The notes beneath the pieces were generated by a model that searched no databases, was not told the DNA's origin, and was given only the letters and a program-made list of their open reading frames with translations. From the NCBI GenBank assembly GCA_002413835.1, contig DHXU01000008.1, forward strand, positions 15,672 to 79,671: a stretch of DNA of 64,000 nucleotides, given 5' to 3'. Source of the DNA: Candidatus Saccharibacteria bacterium UBA5148 (GTDB taxonomy: Bacteria; Patescibacteriota; Saccharimonadia; Saccharimonadales; UBA4665). Position 1 is the first letter of the stretch. Every line of letters begins with the position of its first letter. Below are positions 1 to 7,887 of the stretch, piece after piece. The position numbers were made by a program, and so were the translations under genes.

Positions 1-593
1 CGCAGTAGGTACACGTCCGGGTAGTCTTCCCATTCCCATTCGTTGTCATCGTAGTCCTGAATATACTTGCGGATACGCTTTCTAACGATAAAGAGATGCT
101 GACCGTCGGTTACCTCTACAAACAATCGTTTACCGGATGGCAGCTCCACCAACAGGCTAGGCAGCGGTTTAACGATGCCCTCAATGCCGTATGTTTCTGT
201 GGCGGTCATAATCCTGGCTTTGTCACCCAATCGCGCTCTGAGCTCATTGTGGGCGGCATGGATGACTACTTGCTGGTCTATGAAGTCTGTTGTTTTCATT
301 TGGTCATTCTTGCGGCTTTTCCATATGGCTGCATCGAGCTGGAGATGTAAGTCATTGCGTAAGTAATCAAGCGCTGGCTGTGTTAAGTAGTACCGTGCAG
401 ATTTATTTAAAAGTCGGTAACTTTTCTCATATATCTTGCCCAAGTAGCCAGCTTTGTTTAGGATTTCTAATGCACTGTAGGCCGAGTTAGTAGTAATAGA
501 TTGATAGAGAGCGAGATTGTCTGTAGTTACGTATCTGAATTTTAGGATTGTTTTGAGGTTTTGGATTTGATTGTTATTAAGTTGTCTGTACAT
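1..593 (-). CDS. Partial replication-relaxation-like protein of a mobile element
   Basis: An open frame runs leftwards from an ATG at 593 and leaves the window with no stop, so only the first 197 residues are visible. The first ~75 residues look like a winged-helix domain (a segment near residue 58 reads KSYRLLNKSARYYLTQPALD). After a charged linker, a second part (PLPSLLVELPSGKRLFVEVTDGQ near residue 145, split here from a longer run) resembles the nuclease-like half of replication-relaxation family proteins. Those proteins occur on plasmids and integrative elements of Gram-positives and CPR bacteria. It diverges from the recombinase operon, and the A+T-rich DNA around it fits an accessory element. 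The family assignment is from memory of its layout and is tentative; the open frame itself is clear. No strong Shine-Dalgarno precedes the ATG. Confidence 0.55.
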   Translation of the reverse strand, partial: MYRQLNNNQIQNLKTILKFRYVTTDNLALYQSITTNSAYSALEILNKAGYLGKIYEKSYRLLNKSARYYLTQPALDYLRNDLHLQLDAAIWKSRKNDQMKTTDFIDQQVVIHAAHNELRARLGDKARIMTATETYGIEGIVKPLPSLLVELPSGKRLFVEVTDGQHLFIVRKRIRKYIQDYDDNEWEWEDYPDVYLL

Positions 594-684
594 AAGTTAT
601 ACATAGTATAAAAGAAAAAGGTAAGATAATGCAATACTACGGGGGTGGTAAGTGCATAAAGTTCTAATTCGGGAATTATAATAC

Positions 685-693
685 TTATCCACA
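685..693 (+). promoter_or_regulatory. Perfect-consensus DnaA box
   Basis: TTATCCACA matches the DnaA-box consensus exactly. It lies in the A+T-rich 176-bp gap between the two divergent genes of the mobile element. A single box does not make an origin and no second good copy was found nearby. It could be a chance match, a DnaA regulatory site, or part of an element replication region that continues to the left. Confidence 0.35.
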
Positions 694-712
694 GATGAAG
701 TGAATAATACAC

Positions 713-741
713 TTGTTTACACATTATATGGATAGTATACT
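713..741 (+). promoter_or_regulatory. Promoter of the recombinase operon
   Basis: A -35 TTGTTT (713-718), a 17-nt spacer and a -10 TATACT (736-741) point rightwards into the gene starting at 770. The Shine-Dalgarno GGAGGG lies just before that start. The -10 hexamer sits across the centre of a perfect palindrome (721-754), so a repressor bound there would exclude RNA polymerase. Confidence 0.65.
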
Positions 742-754
742 ATCCATATAATGT
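721..754. repeat. Perfect 34-bp palindrome, probable operator
   Basis: Two 17-nt arms (721-737 and 738-754) are exact reverse complements with no spacer; the core is GATAGTATACTATC. The symmetry stops cleanly at both ends. It covers the -10 and most of the spacer of the recombinase-operon promoter. This is the expected layout for a dimeric or tetrameric repressor site, although a cruciform or a recombination site is possible. Confidence 0.7.
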
Positions 755-769
755 TAGCGGAGGGTTCCA

Positions 770-1084
770 ATGACACAACCTGAACAGCTCGGATTACTCA
801 GTACTGATACTGCCCGTCGCAAAGCATCGCCCACATTTGAAGCCGTCGTTCGTCAGCATGGCCAAACACTAGATACAGCAATCCAGCGTATTTTCTCAGC
901 TGCAGACGAAACAAAACAGGACAAAGCCCGACAAATCATGGGTGATTCCCTGTCGGCAATATCCGACGAGGAGCTCGAGGTATATCTTACTGAATTGCAG
1001 CACCTGCTAGATGGTTGGCTTGACACCTTTGAGCGCCAGGCGTTTGGCGGTGAAACATTAAAAGAACTGCTCGGTCAGGGCTAA
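770..1084 (+). CDS. Small unknown protein preceding the integrase
   Basis: This 104-residue protein has a good ribosome binding site (GGAGGG about 7 nt upstream) and ends 3 nt before the recombinase start, so the two are almost certainly co-transcribed and perhaps translationally coupled. I do not recognise it. The N-terminal half is mildly basic and the C-terminal half (about residues 60-104) is acidic and predicted helical. There are no cysteines and no membrane segment. Its position directly after the palindromic operator makes an accessory recombination factor or an autoregulator plausible. I see no clear helix-turn-helix signature, so this rests on context only. Confidence 0.75.
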   Translation: MTQPEQLGLLSTDTARRKASPTFEAVVRQHGQTLDTAIQRIFSAADETKQDKARQIMGDSLSAISDEELEVYLTELQHLLDGWLDTFERQAFGGETLKELLGQG

Positions 1085-1087
1085 ATA

Positions 1088-2635
1088 ATGACCACTGCTT
1101 CTCTTCCCGGCACGTCAGAGGACTCACGGCAAGCAGTTATTTACCTTCGTGTGTCCACGGAAGAGCAAGTTGATAACTACTCACTTGGTACTCAATCAGA
1201 TATCTGCCAAAAGGAAGCAGAACGGCGAGGACTTACGATCGGACAGATATTTCGAGAGGAGGGCCGGTCCGCTAAAACTATTCGAGATCGGCCGACGCTC
1301 ATTGAGCTCCTGGAGTACTGTCGAGTCCATAAAAAGGATGTCGGTGCAGTCATCGTTTATCGACTGGACCGTATTTCTCGTCAGACCGCTGATTATCTTG
1401 CCATCCGCAAGAAGCTGGCCGACTTCGACATTACGCTGATATCCGCTACCGAGCCGACCGGGGACACCCCTACGGAGCGCTTTATTGAGACTATGCTGGC
1501 AGGTTTCGCCCAGATGGACAATGATGTCCGTGGCGAACGCTCCCGAAATGGTATGAAGGCTCGATTCCTAAGCGGCCTACATAACGGCAGCGTCCCAATT
1601 GGTTACTTACGCGAAAGTGGCTATGCCGTTAAAGACGCCGAGACGTTCGCAACTATGAAAGCGGGCTGGGAGCTTATGGCTACTGGCACGAAGAGCTTGC
1701 GCGACATGGCCCGCATCCTAGATAAGCAAGGCATCAAGGATATACGTAAAGGCTATAAAGACGCCACCTTGCGGCCTCAGACCCTCAGTGGCATCTTTCG
1801 GAATAAATTCTACGCCGGTAAGGTCATCTCCAAGAAGTATGGTCTCGAAGTCCAAGGCCAACATGCCCCCATGATCTCCGAAGAGCTGTTCTACCGTGTC
1901 CAGGCCATCCTAGACGGCCGAAACCGCAACGCTAGTCCCAATATTGCCAAGCGCAGCCTAGACAGCCCTGAGTTCCCGATGCGCCGCCTAGTGAACTGCT
2001 CCCGCTGTGGCCATTCATTTACCGGCTCATGGACAAAAGGCAAAAATCAACGCTACGCTTACTATTTTTGCGTCAAGCGCTGCGGGCCTAAGTCTAATGT
2101 GGCACTCCAGGCTATCGATGATGAGCGTGAGAAGTTGCTGGCCAAGCTAAGTCTTAAGCCTGAGACAATTGAGCTCATACAAGCCTACTTGCGTCACACC
2201 TACTACCTGCGCATCGGCGCGGTCAAACAGAAGCGTGACCGAGCCGATGTTGAGCTGAAGCAAGTCTATACCACCCGCCAAGTGCTTATCGAAAAGAACC
2301 TCAGCGGCATCTACTCGGACGATATCTTTAAAGAGCAGAACAAAGTCCTGGAAGAAAAGATCAAAGGCATACGCGTCTCCAAGAACGACGACGTCTTGGG
2401 AAAGTACAATTTAGAAGCAATTACAAAGTTTATCGAGGATAAGTTTAAGAATCTCAATGAAACGTTTGCGACCTCTGATTTAGAGCGCAAACGTGTCCTG
2501 ATGTGTTGGATATTTCCCAAAGGACTCACTTGGAGCTACCCCGGCTATTCCAACACCCAAATTGGCCCCTTCTACCGAAGTTTCTTAGACTTGCAGGGCC
2601 GGCAAGTCCGTTCTGGTGGGGATGAGAGGACTTGA
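1088..2635 (+). CDS. Large serine recombinase (integrase)
   Basis: The 515-residue protein has the three-part layout of large serine recombinases. The N-terminal resolvase domain contains YLRVST with catalytic Ser23 and a downstream YRLDRISR segment (about residues 15-155). A recombinase domain follows, then a zinc-ribbon motif with CSRC and CVKRC pairs near residues 302-330, and a predicted coiled coil. Such enzymes integrate and excise phages and integrative elements without host factors. Its last codons and TGA stop (2633-2635) lie inside the 3' part of a convergent tRNA-Leu gene, which suggests the element is inserted at that tRNA and that the host sequence supplies the stop codon. It is co-directional and 3 nt after the 104-residue gene. 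Confidence 0.93.
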   Translation: MTTASLPGTSEDSRQAVIYLRVSTEEQVDNYSLGTQSDICQKEAERRGLTIGQIFREEGRSAKTIRDRPTLIELLEYCRVHKKDVGAVIVYRLDRISRQTADYLAIRKKLADFDITLISATEPTGDTPTERFIETMLAGFAQMDNDVRGERSRNGMKARFLSGLHNGSVPIGYLRESGYAVKDAETFATMKAGWELMATGTKSLRDMARILDKQGIKDIRKGYKDATLRPQTLSGIFRNKFYAGKVISKKYGLEVQGQHAPMISEELFYRVQAILDGRNRNASPNIAKRSLDSPEFPMRRLVNCSRCGHSFTGSWTKGKNQRYAYYFCVKRCGPKSNVALQAIDDEREKLLAKLSLKPETIELIQAYLRHTYYLRIGAVKQKRDRADVELKQVYTTRQVLIEKNLSGIYSDDIFKEQNKVLEEKIKGIRVSKNDDVLGKYNLEAITKFIEDKFKNLNETFATSDLERKRVLMCWIFPKGLTWSYPGYSNTQIGPFYRSFLDLQGRQVRSGGDERT

Positions 2636-2640
2636 ACCTC
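2611..2640. other. Putative element-chromosome junction (att site) at tRNA-Leu 3' end
   Basis: The recombinase reading frame continues into the tRNA acceptor and T-arm DNA, where it stops. A tRNA 3' end directly next to an integrase is the usual arrangement for a tRNA-targeted element. The other junction would lie left of the window, and the core cannot be defined without it. This is inference from gene order. Confidence 0.45.
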
Positions 2641-2699
2641 CACGCCCTCGCGGGCACTAGTTCCTAAAACTAGCGTGTATACCATTTCACCACATCCCC
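2614..2699 (-). tRNA. tRNA-Leu (anticodon UAG)
   Basis: Read on the minus strand, a 7-bp acceptor stem pairs GGGGATG with CATCCCC, followed by discriminator A and an encoded CCA (2614-2616). The anticodon arm CTAGT/ACTAG encloses the loop TTTAGGA, giving anticodon TAG. A long variable arm (TGCCC...GGGCG) marks a class II tRNA, and the T-loop reads TTCAAGT. A TATAAT-like -10 lies about 30 nt upstream. The 3' end overlaps the last 22 bp of the recombinase gene on the other strand. Confidence 0.96.
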
Positions 2700-2853
2700 A
2701 TACCTGACGAGCGAATACTGTGGCGATTATACAAATACCGCATCTGTTTGTACATACCGACTTGCCGGCCGACTTACCAGGTTCAGGTTGACGAAACCCA
2801 GTGCTCGACCGATACTGATGGATAAGATTAAGCGATTTACATAAAGGACACTG

Positions 2854-3558
2854 ATGCAGCTACTACGCAAAGATAGGCCTCTGAAACCCAGCTGGAGCCT
2901 TGTCAGGCCGAGCATTATCCTGATACGCAAGAACTTCTGGCCTGTGTTTTATCTGTCGTTCCTGCCCGGTCTGATAGCGGTTGTCGGCCTGGTTCTGGCT
3001 AGCAGCGAGGTACAACCGCAACAAACAGTTATACATGTCGACGGCCGGATGGCTATCGGCCTTATCCTGGCTTTGACTGGAGCCTTATGGTCAGCTGTTA
3101 CCCATCCTGGATTCCTTATTCTGCAGATCCGGGCGACACGAGGAGAACATCCGGAGGCGATGGACTGCTTCCGGCAAGGTTTGAGACGATTATTGCCGTA
3201 CATCGGTATGTCGATACTAGCAGGCGCACTTACTATCATGGCACTGATCGCGCTTATCGTCCCAGGGCTGATTCTTATCCGTGGCTTTTACCTGGCGCAG
3301 TACTACATTGTTGATGAGGAAATTGGCATGGTTGATGCGCTGAAGAAAAGTTTTAATGATTCGAAGCCGAATGCCGGTTGGATATGGGGTACAATCGGTG
3401 TTACCGTGGTTTTCGGCGCACTTGGTTCGATACTTGGCAAGCTGCCAGTTGCCGGATACCTACTCAGTTTACTGACAGGCTATGTCTACGTTTTTGCGCC
3501 GGCTATCCGCTATGCCGAAGTAACCAGAAATCTCAAAGTTGCTGCGATAACAGACTAG
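2854..3558 (+). CDS. Polytopic membrane protein (DUF975-like)
   Basis: The 234-residue protein has about five or six hydrophobic segments: near residues 28-50, 68-90, 117-140, 140-160 and two in 175-215. A conserved-looking YYIVDEE segment follows the central helices. This layout recalls the DUF975/YciC-type and glycerophosphodiesterase-associated membrane families, whose molecular role is unclear. An AAAGGA ribosome binding site lies 5 nt before the ATG. The gene is monocistronic, and its TAG stop directly abuts the TGA stop of convergent rsmD with no base between. Confidence 0.75.
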   Translation: MQLLRKDRPLKPSWSLVRPSIILIRKNFWPVFYLSFLPGLIAVVGLVLASSEVQPQQTVIHVDGRMAIGLILALTGALWSAVTHPGFLILQIRATRGEHPEAMDCFRQGLRRLLPYIGMSILAGALTIMALIALIVPGLILIRGFYLAQYYIVDEEIGMVDALKKSFNDSKPNAGWIWGTIGVTVVFGALGSILGKLPVAGYLLSLLTGYVYVFAPAIRYAEVTRNLKVAAITD

Positions 3559-4098
3559 TCAGACAACTGACTGTTTACGGTAAAAGACCAGCTGGGCATC
3601 ACCATATGATTTACTTGTCAGCACGCTAACACCGGGGAAATCCCGAACCGGTTCACTGCCGGGCCAGGATAATACGAATATTCCGTCCGGCACGACCTGG
3701 ACGATCAGGCTCTGCAGCAACTGCGGCCGGATGTCATCATATGGTGGATCGGCCAGCACTATGTCAAATTTCTTGTCCTTGTTATTGCGCGACCAGCCTG
3801 CGACATTTTTACGCATCACTATCACCTGTGCATCAAGCTCTAGGGCGGCAATATTTGCCTGAATCGTCTGGTGCGCTTCCTTGTCGACGTCGATCGCCAG
3901 TGCTGATGCTGCGCCGCGGCTGATGGCTTCAAAACTCAAAGCGCCACTGCCGGCAAAGGCGTCAAGCACCGTCAGTCCCGTGATATCACCCAGAATGTTA
4001 AACAGCGCTCCACGTATCTTGTCACCCATCGGATGGGTGCGATGGCCGCGCGGCGCATCAAAGGTACGCCCGCCAAGACTGCCAGCGATGATTCTCAA
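3559..4098 (-). CDS. rsmD: 16S rRNA (guanine966-N2)-methyltransferase RsmD
   Basis: The 179-residue protein has the RsmD signatures in order: an N-terminal RIIAGSLGGR, the SAM-binding VLDAFAGSGALSFEA near residue 41, and the catalytic ADPPYDD near residue 117. The enzyme methylates G966 of 16S rRNA during 30S maturation. The start is TTG at 4096-4098, which gives the canonical MRIIAG beginning, with GAGGG a few bases upstream. It is the last gene of a probable recG-unknown-rsmD operon. Confidence 0.93.
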   Translation of the reverse strand: MRIIAGSLGGRTFDAPRGHRTHPMGDKIRGALFNILGDITGLTVLDAFAGSGALSFEAISRGAASALAIDVDKEAHQTIQANIAALELDAQVIVMRKNVAGWSRNNKDKKFDIVLADPPYDDIRPQLLQSLIVQVVPDGIFVLSWPGSEPVRDFPGVSVLTSKSYGDAQLVFYRKQSVV

Positions 4099-4135
4099 AG
4101 CGCCCTCGGCATAGTACGGTGTAGCCGGTGTGTCA

Positions 4136-4936
4136 TTATTTGGGCTCAGCCACCAGATTAGCGTCGCAGAGAGCTGAATACCAGGCTAATGTGATCAGCT
4201 TGACCATCCGGGGTGCCATCTCGCGGCGAACATCACGTGTCAGCTTGGGCGTCCAGCTCTGCTCAATAAACCGGCTGTATAGTTCATAACTGCCGATCTC
4301 CCTGGCAAAGCGCTGGAACAAGACAGTCAGTCCTAGCTGACGGACTTCGGTCAACTCATGGTGGGTCGGTAAGGCATCAGACAACCGCAGCGGCGCGATG
4401 ATCGAGTATGCACCACCTTCGAACAATGTATGAGTCGTCAACAGACCTTTCGGACCGATCAGCTGCATACTTCGGCGCAGCGAGTCACGTTTGGTCTCTC
4501 CCTTGACGTACATCCAACCGACCAAGCCCTTACGGTTATGCCGCGTCTCGCCGCCGCGCAGGTCAGACAGTTCCTGTTCATAGGGGTAGTGGTGGGCCGG
4601 TGTCAGGCCATCGACCAGGGCATGGGCCAGCCAGGCACACTCGTAGGCGCTGCGGACGTCGTCTTTGGCGCGGAGTGCTTCGACCAACCGTTTGTAGTGG
4701 TCGCCGATCAGTTCATGCAGGTCGGTATCCGACGTATCGAACGGGTCAATAAAATGCCACGGCTGTTCAACATTGACATTATTCTTCAGGTTAGTTGAAT
4801 CCGGGCCGCGTTGACCCTCAAAATGTATAATGCGCTGACGGCTTGGAAAAAACACGTCCGGCTCCAGCAAAGACAGCAGATGTCTGTAAGCGACTCTGTC
4901 TAATTTCTGGTGGGCATGAAAAAATACGGCATACAT
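4136..4936 (-). CDS. Unknown protein with zinc-phospholipase/nuclease-like His motifs
   Basis: This 266-residue soluble protein has no signal peptide. I do not recognise a named family. It contains HAHQKLDRVAYRHL near the N-terminus, and AWLAHALVDGLTPAHHYPYE near residue 105. The spacing of His and Asp in the second segment recalls the zinc-binding helices of phospholipase C/nuclease P1-type proteins, but this is a resemblance only. It starts 10 nt after recG and ends 37 nt before rsmD, so it is probably co-transcribed with them. Confidence 0.7.
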   Translation of the reverse strand: MYAVFFHAHQKLDRVAYRHLLSLLEPDVFFPSRQRIIHFEGQRGPDSTNLKNNVNVEQPWHFIDPFDTSDTDLHELIGDHYKRLVEALRAKDDVRSAYECAWLAHALVDGLTPAHHYPYEQELSDLRGGETRHNRKGLVGWMYVKGETKRDSLRRSMQLIGPKGLLTTHTLFEGGAYSIIAPLRLSDALPTHHELTEVRQLGLTVLFQRFAREIGSYELYSRFIEQSWTPKLTRDVRREMAPRMVKLITLAWYSALCDANLVAEPK

Positions 4937-4946
4937 ATATACGGCT

Positions 4947-6983
4947 CTAGTTTAAGTTCGTTACGGCGCTGAGCTGGGCTACTTGTGTCTTCAGATAAGG
5001 ATATTGTATCAAATCCTCGTCCTTATCAATAAATTCCTGAGCGGCGGCCCGAGCGGATGCGATCAGCTTGCTGTCCGTCAGTGAAGCCACCCGCAGGTCA
5101 AGCTCACCGTGTTGCATGGTGCCATAGATGGCTCCCGGCCCGCGGATCTGCAGGTCAAGCTCAGCCAGCTTGAAGCCATCTGTCGAGCTTTCCAGTGCTC
5201 TGAGCCGCCGGCCGGGAGCAGTGGAGTCACTCATCATCAAATAGCAATACCCCTGATCGGTACCTCGGCCGACCCGGCCGCGCAGCTGGTGAATCTGAGC
5301 CAGCCCGAAACGTTCCGCACCTTCGATCAGCATGATACTGGCGTTCGGTACGTCGACGCCGACCTCGATGACAGTGGTCGATACCAGGATATCGAGCTTA
5401 CGGTCAATGAACTGCTGCATGATATCGTTCTTGTCAGCTGGCTTCATCTTGCCATGCAGCAGCCCGACATGACGCTGTTTAAAATCCTTTTTGCTGAGGC
5501 GATCATACATTTCCTCGGCCGAAACAGCCGGCATAGCGTTTGATTCGGTAATCAGCGGACAGACAACAAACATCTGACGCCCGGCGGCAAGCTCTGACTC
5601 AATCTGCGCGTAAAGCTGTGGACGTGAGTTCGGCGAGGCAATTTTGGTAAGTATCTCGGTTCGCCCGGGCGGTTTGACATCGAGCACCGAGATATCCAGC
5701 TCGCCGTAGAGTGTCAGGGCCAGTGACCGGGGAATCGGTGTTGCCGTCAGACTCAGGACGTGCGGCATATGTCCAGCCTTGGCCTGCAAGGTCTTACGCT
5801 GGCCGACGCCGAAACGGTGCTGCTCATCGATAATGACCAGTTCCAGCCGCGACATATCGACAGTATCCTGTATCAGGGCGTGTGTCCCGACGATGAAGCG
5901 GATGTCGCCAGCGGCAATGTGCTCATGAGCGGCCCGTTTCTGAGCCGGCTTCATGCCGCCGACCAGCAGACCGACCTGTCCGCCGAACCCAAGCGGCGCC
6001 AGCAGCTTCACCAGCGTCTCGGCGTGCTGCCGGGCCAGCAGCTCAGTTGGCGCCATCAATGCTACTGAATGGCCGTCGTGCAGCACCATGACGGCCGCCA
6101 TGGCAGCCACCACTGTCTTACCGGATCCGACATCACCTTCTACCAGACGGTTCATCGGCCGGGTCTGTTGCATATCCTGGAATATCCGCCAGCAGACTTT
6201 GCGCTGGGCATGGGTCAATGCGAATGGCAGATGCTTCACAAAATCTTTGGCGACGCTTTCCTTGAACGGTACGGCCGGCGCCTGTTCGACCTGCAACTCG
6301 TACTTATTGCGCAGCGCAGCCAGTGTCAGGACGAATACCTCCTCGAATCCCAGTCGGCGGCGGGCCTCCGCCAGATCAGCCGGGCTGTCCGGAAAATGCA
6401 TGGCCATGAGTGCCGCAGACCGACTTATAAATCCGTGCTGGCGAACGAGCCATAGCGGCAGCGTCTCCGGTAGTATCGCGATAACAGGCATGGCCTGCAG
6501 CAGCGCCGCCCTGATCTGACGCGACGTGAAACCTTTTGTTTCACGGTACACTGGCAATATGCGGGCTGTATTGACTGGAAAGTCACTGACCAGCTCAACC
6601 GAGGGATTCATAATGCTCAGGCGCTGATGGCTTAGTTCAAAGCTACCTGATATGTAATACTCCTGGTCTCTTTTGAGCGCTGTTGCCCGGTATGGCTGAT
6701 TGAACCATATCAGACGGACGCTGCCGGACGCGTCGCTGGCAACGGCTTCAGTAACATGCATGCCGCGCCGGACATAGCGCCCAGTCGCCTGTTTGATAAC
6801 CGCTTTGATAGTTACCTGCCCAGGTTGCAAACCAACAATCGGAGTTAGCGTTGAATAATCTTCATAACGCCGCGGATAGTAATCGATCAGATCGCCGACC
6901 GACCGTAAGCCGAGCACTGCGAATTTTGCAGCTACCGCCGGCCCGACGCCCTTCAGTTCTGTCAGCTCCGTCTGTAATGTCAT
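4947..6983 (-). CDS. recG: ATP-dependent DNA helicase RecG
   Basis: RecG remodels stalled replication forks and branch-migrates Holliday junctions. From ATG 6983 the protein is 678 residues, close to the usual ~690. It begins with the wedge/OB region (LTELKGVGPAVAAKF). Walker A GDVGSGKT is near residue 284, a DEQH box (IIDEQHRFG) near 385, and QLRGRVGRG and a conserved C-terminal region follow. An upstream extension of 41 codons is possible, but it overlaps the putative promoter and lacks similarity, so the internal ATG was chosen. It heads an operon with the unknown gene and rsmD. Confidence 0.95.
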   Translation of the reverse strand: MTLQTELTELKGVGPAVAAKFAVLGLRSVGDLIDYYPRRYEDYSTLTPIVGLQPGQVTIKAVIKQATGRYVRRGMHVTEAVASDASGSVRLIWFNQPYRATALKRDQEYYISGSFELSHQRLSIMNPSVELVSDFPVNTARILPVYRETKGFTSRQIRAALLQAMPVIAILPETLPLWLVRQHGFISRSAALMAMHFPDSPADLAEARRRLGFEEVFVLTLAALRNKYELQVEQAPAVPFKESVAKDFVKHLPFALTHAQRKVCWRIFQDMQQTRPMNRLVEGDVGSGKTVVAAMAAVMVLHDGHSVALMAPTELLARQHAETLVKLLAPLGFGGQVGLLVGGMKPAQKRAAHEHIAAGDIRFIVGTHALIQDTVDMSRLELVIIDEQHRFGVGQRKTLQAKAGHMPHVLSLTATPIPRSLALTLYGELDISVLDVKPPGRTEILTKIASPNSRPQLYAQIESELAAGRQMFVVCPLITESNAMPAVSAEEMYDRLSKKDFKQRHVGLLHGKMKPADKNDIMQQFIDRKLDILVSTTVIEVGVDVPNASIMLIEGAERFGLAQIHQLRGRVGRGTDQGYCYLMMSDSTAPGRRLRALESSTDGFKLAELDLQIRGPGAIYGTMQHGELDLRVASLTDSKLIASARAAAQEFIDKDEDLIQYPYLKTQVAQLSAVTNLN

Positions 6984-6991
6984 TACTTCGT

Positions 6992-6997
6992 AGTATA
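6992..6997 (-). promoter_or_regulatory. -10 element before recG, probable leaderless start
   Basis: TATACT on the minus strand ends 8 nt before the recG ATG and there is no Shine-Dalgarno between them. Transcription would begin at or next to the start codon. No clear -35 was found. Confidence 0.45.
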
Positions 6998-7065
6998 AAG
7001 AGATTGCCGGTACAATGCACACCATAGGTGCTGCATGAGACTCGCACGTGCGGCGCCAGAGCGAA

Positions 7066-7854
7066 TTATTTGATTTTCTTAACAAGGAAAAAGATGCTTG
7101 GTCCAAAGTAGCTATGTGCCAGCGTTGGCTGCAGAATACCTTCGATTGCCAGCATGACGCTCTTTGGCATGATTTTTTTCAGGCCGGGACTGCGTAAGTT
7201 CGATACTGATAAGATACGGTCGACTTTCAGGCCGGCATGCGCCAGCTGCTTGATGACTGTTTTTGGATTGTGATTGACGAAGGGAATCTCATCTTTGCTG
7301 CGATGTCCGGCCGAACGGATATCAACCGGCTCAGTCGGGAACTTCATATGATGCACAATGTGTTTGAAACGGTTACGGGCATGGATGTAGTTCGCGACCT
7401 CGATCATGGCGTAACCGTCATCTGATAGTACACGGGCAATCTCGGTAAATTCGGCCGACGGATCCGGCAGATGATGCATGACACGGACCATAGTCAGTAA
7501 GTCGATAGCACCGTCTGCGAACTGTAAATCATCGGCCTGCAACAGTTTACGGTCAATCTCCGGATGGCCTTTCAGGTAATCCCGGGCGATGTCCAGCTGC
7601 TGCTGGCTTGGCTCGGCAAGCGTAACTTTGGCAGCATATTTCTCAAGTAGCACGCAGAGACGTCCATAGCCACCACCAACGTCGACAGCATTGTGGAACT
7701 TCTTACCTTCCAGCAGCCGTTTGATCGCCATCTCTTCGGCTGCGTGCTCATAGTCACGTCCATCCCAGTAATGGAGATAGTTATGGTTGGGGTCGTTATA
7801 TTGGTCGGCCTTCTTGTGCGCCGCTGTCTTGCCTTTAGTGGTGTCTTTTTGCAT
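7066..7854 (-). CDS. Class I SAM-dependent methyltransferase
   Basis: The 262-residue protein has a Rossmann-type methyltransferase core: AVDVGGGYGRL (motif I) near residue 58, an acidic end of strand 2 (LAEPS), a motif near ADDLQFADG and a VMHHLPDP segment near 125. This matches the Methyltransf_11 type. The substrate cannot be told; the basic, His-rich second half could bind a lipid or small molecule. A TATACT hexamer lies 12 nt before the ATG. It lies 82 bp upstream of recG on the same strand and may be co-transcribed. Confidence 0.85.
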   Translation of the reverse strand: MQKDTTKGKTAAHKKADQYNDPNHNYLHYWDGRDYEHAAEEMAIKRLLEGKKFHNAVDVGGGYGRLCVLLEKYAAKVTLAEPSQQQLDIARDYLKGHPEIDRKLLQADDLQFADGAIDLLTMVRVMHHLPDPSAEFTEIARVLSDDGYAMIEVANYIHARNRFKHIVHHMKFPTEPVDIRSAGHRSKDEIPFVNHNPKTVIKQLAHAGLKVDRILSVSNLRSPGLKKIMPKSVMLAIEGILQPTLAHSYFGPSIFFLVKKIK

Positions 7855-7887
7855 AATGTAGGACTAAGTATACCACTTACCTTTATT

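Noticed and set aside
2853..3558. Possible glycerophosphodiesterase for the membrane protein
   Set aside because: Only the membrane-domain style matches; no catalytic His or Glu motif of GDPD enzymes is present.
6069..6455. Open frames opposite recG
   Set aside because: Same reason: shadows of a conserved gene without start signals or similarity.
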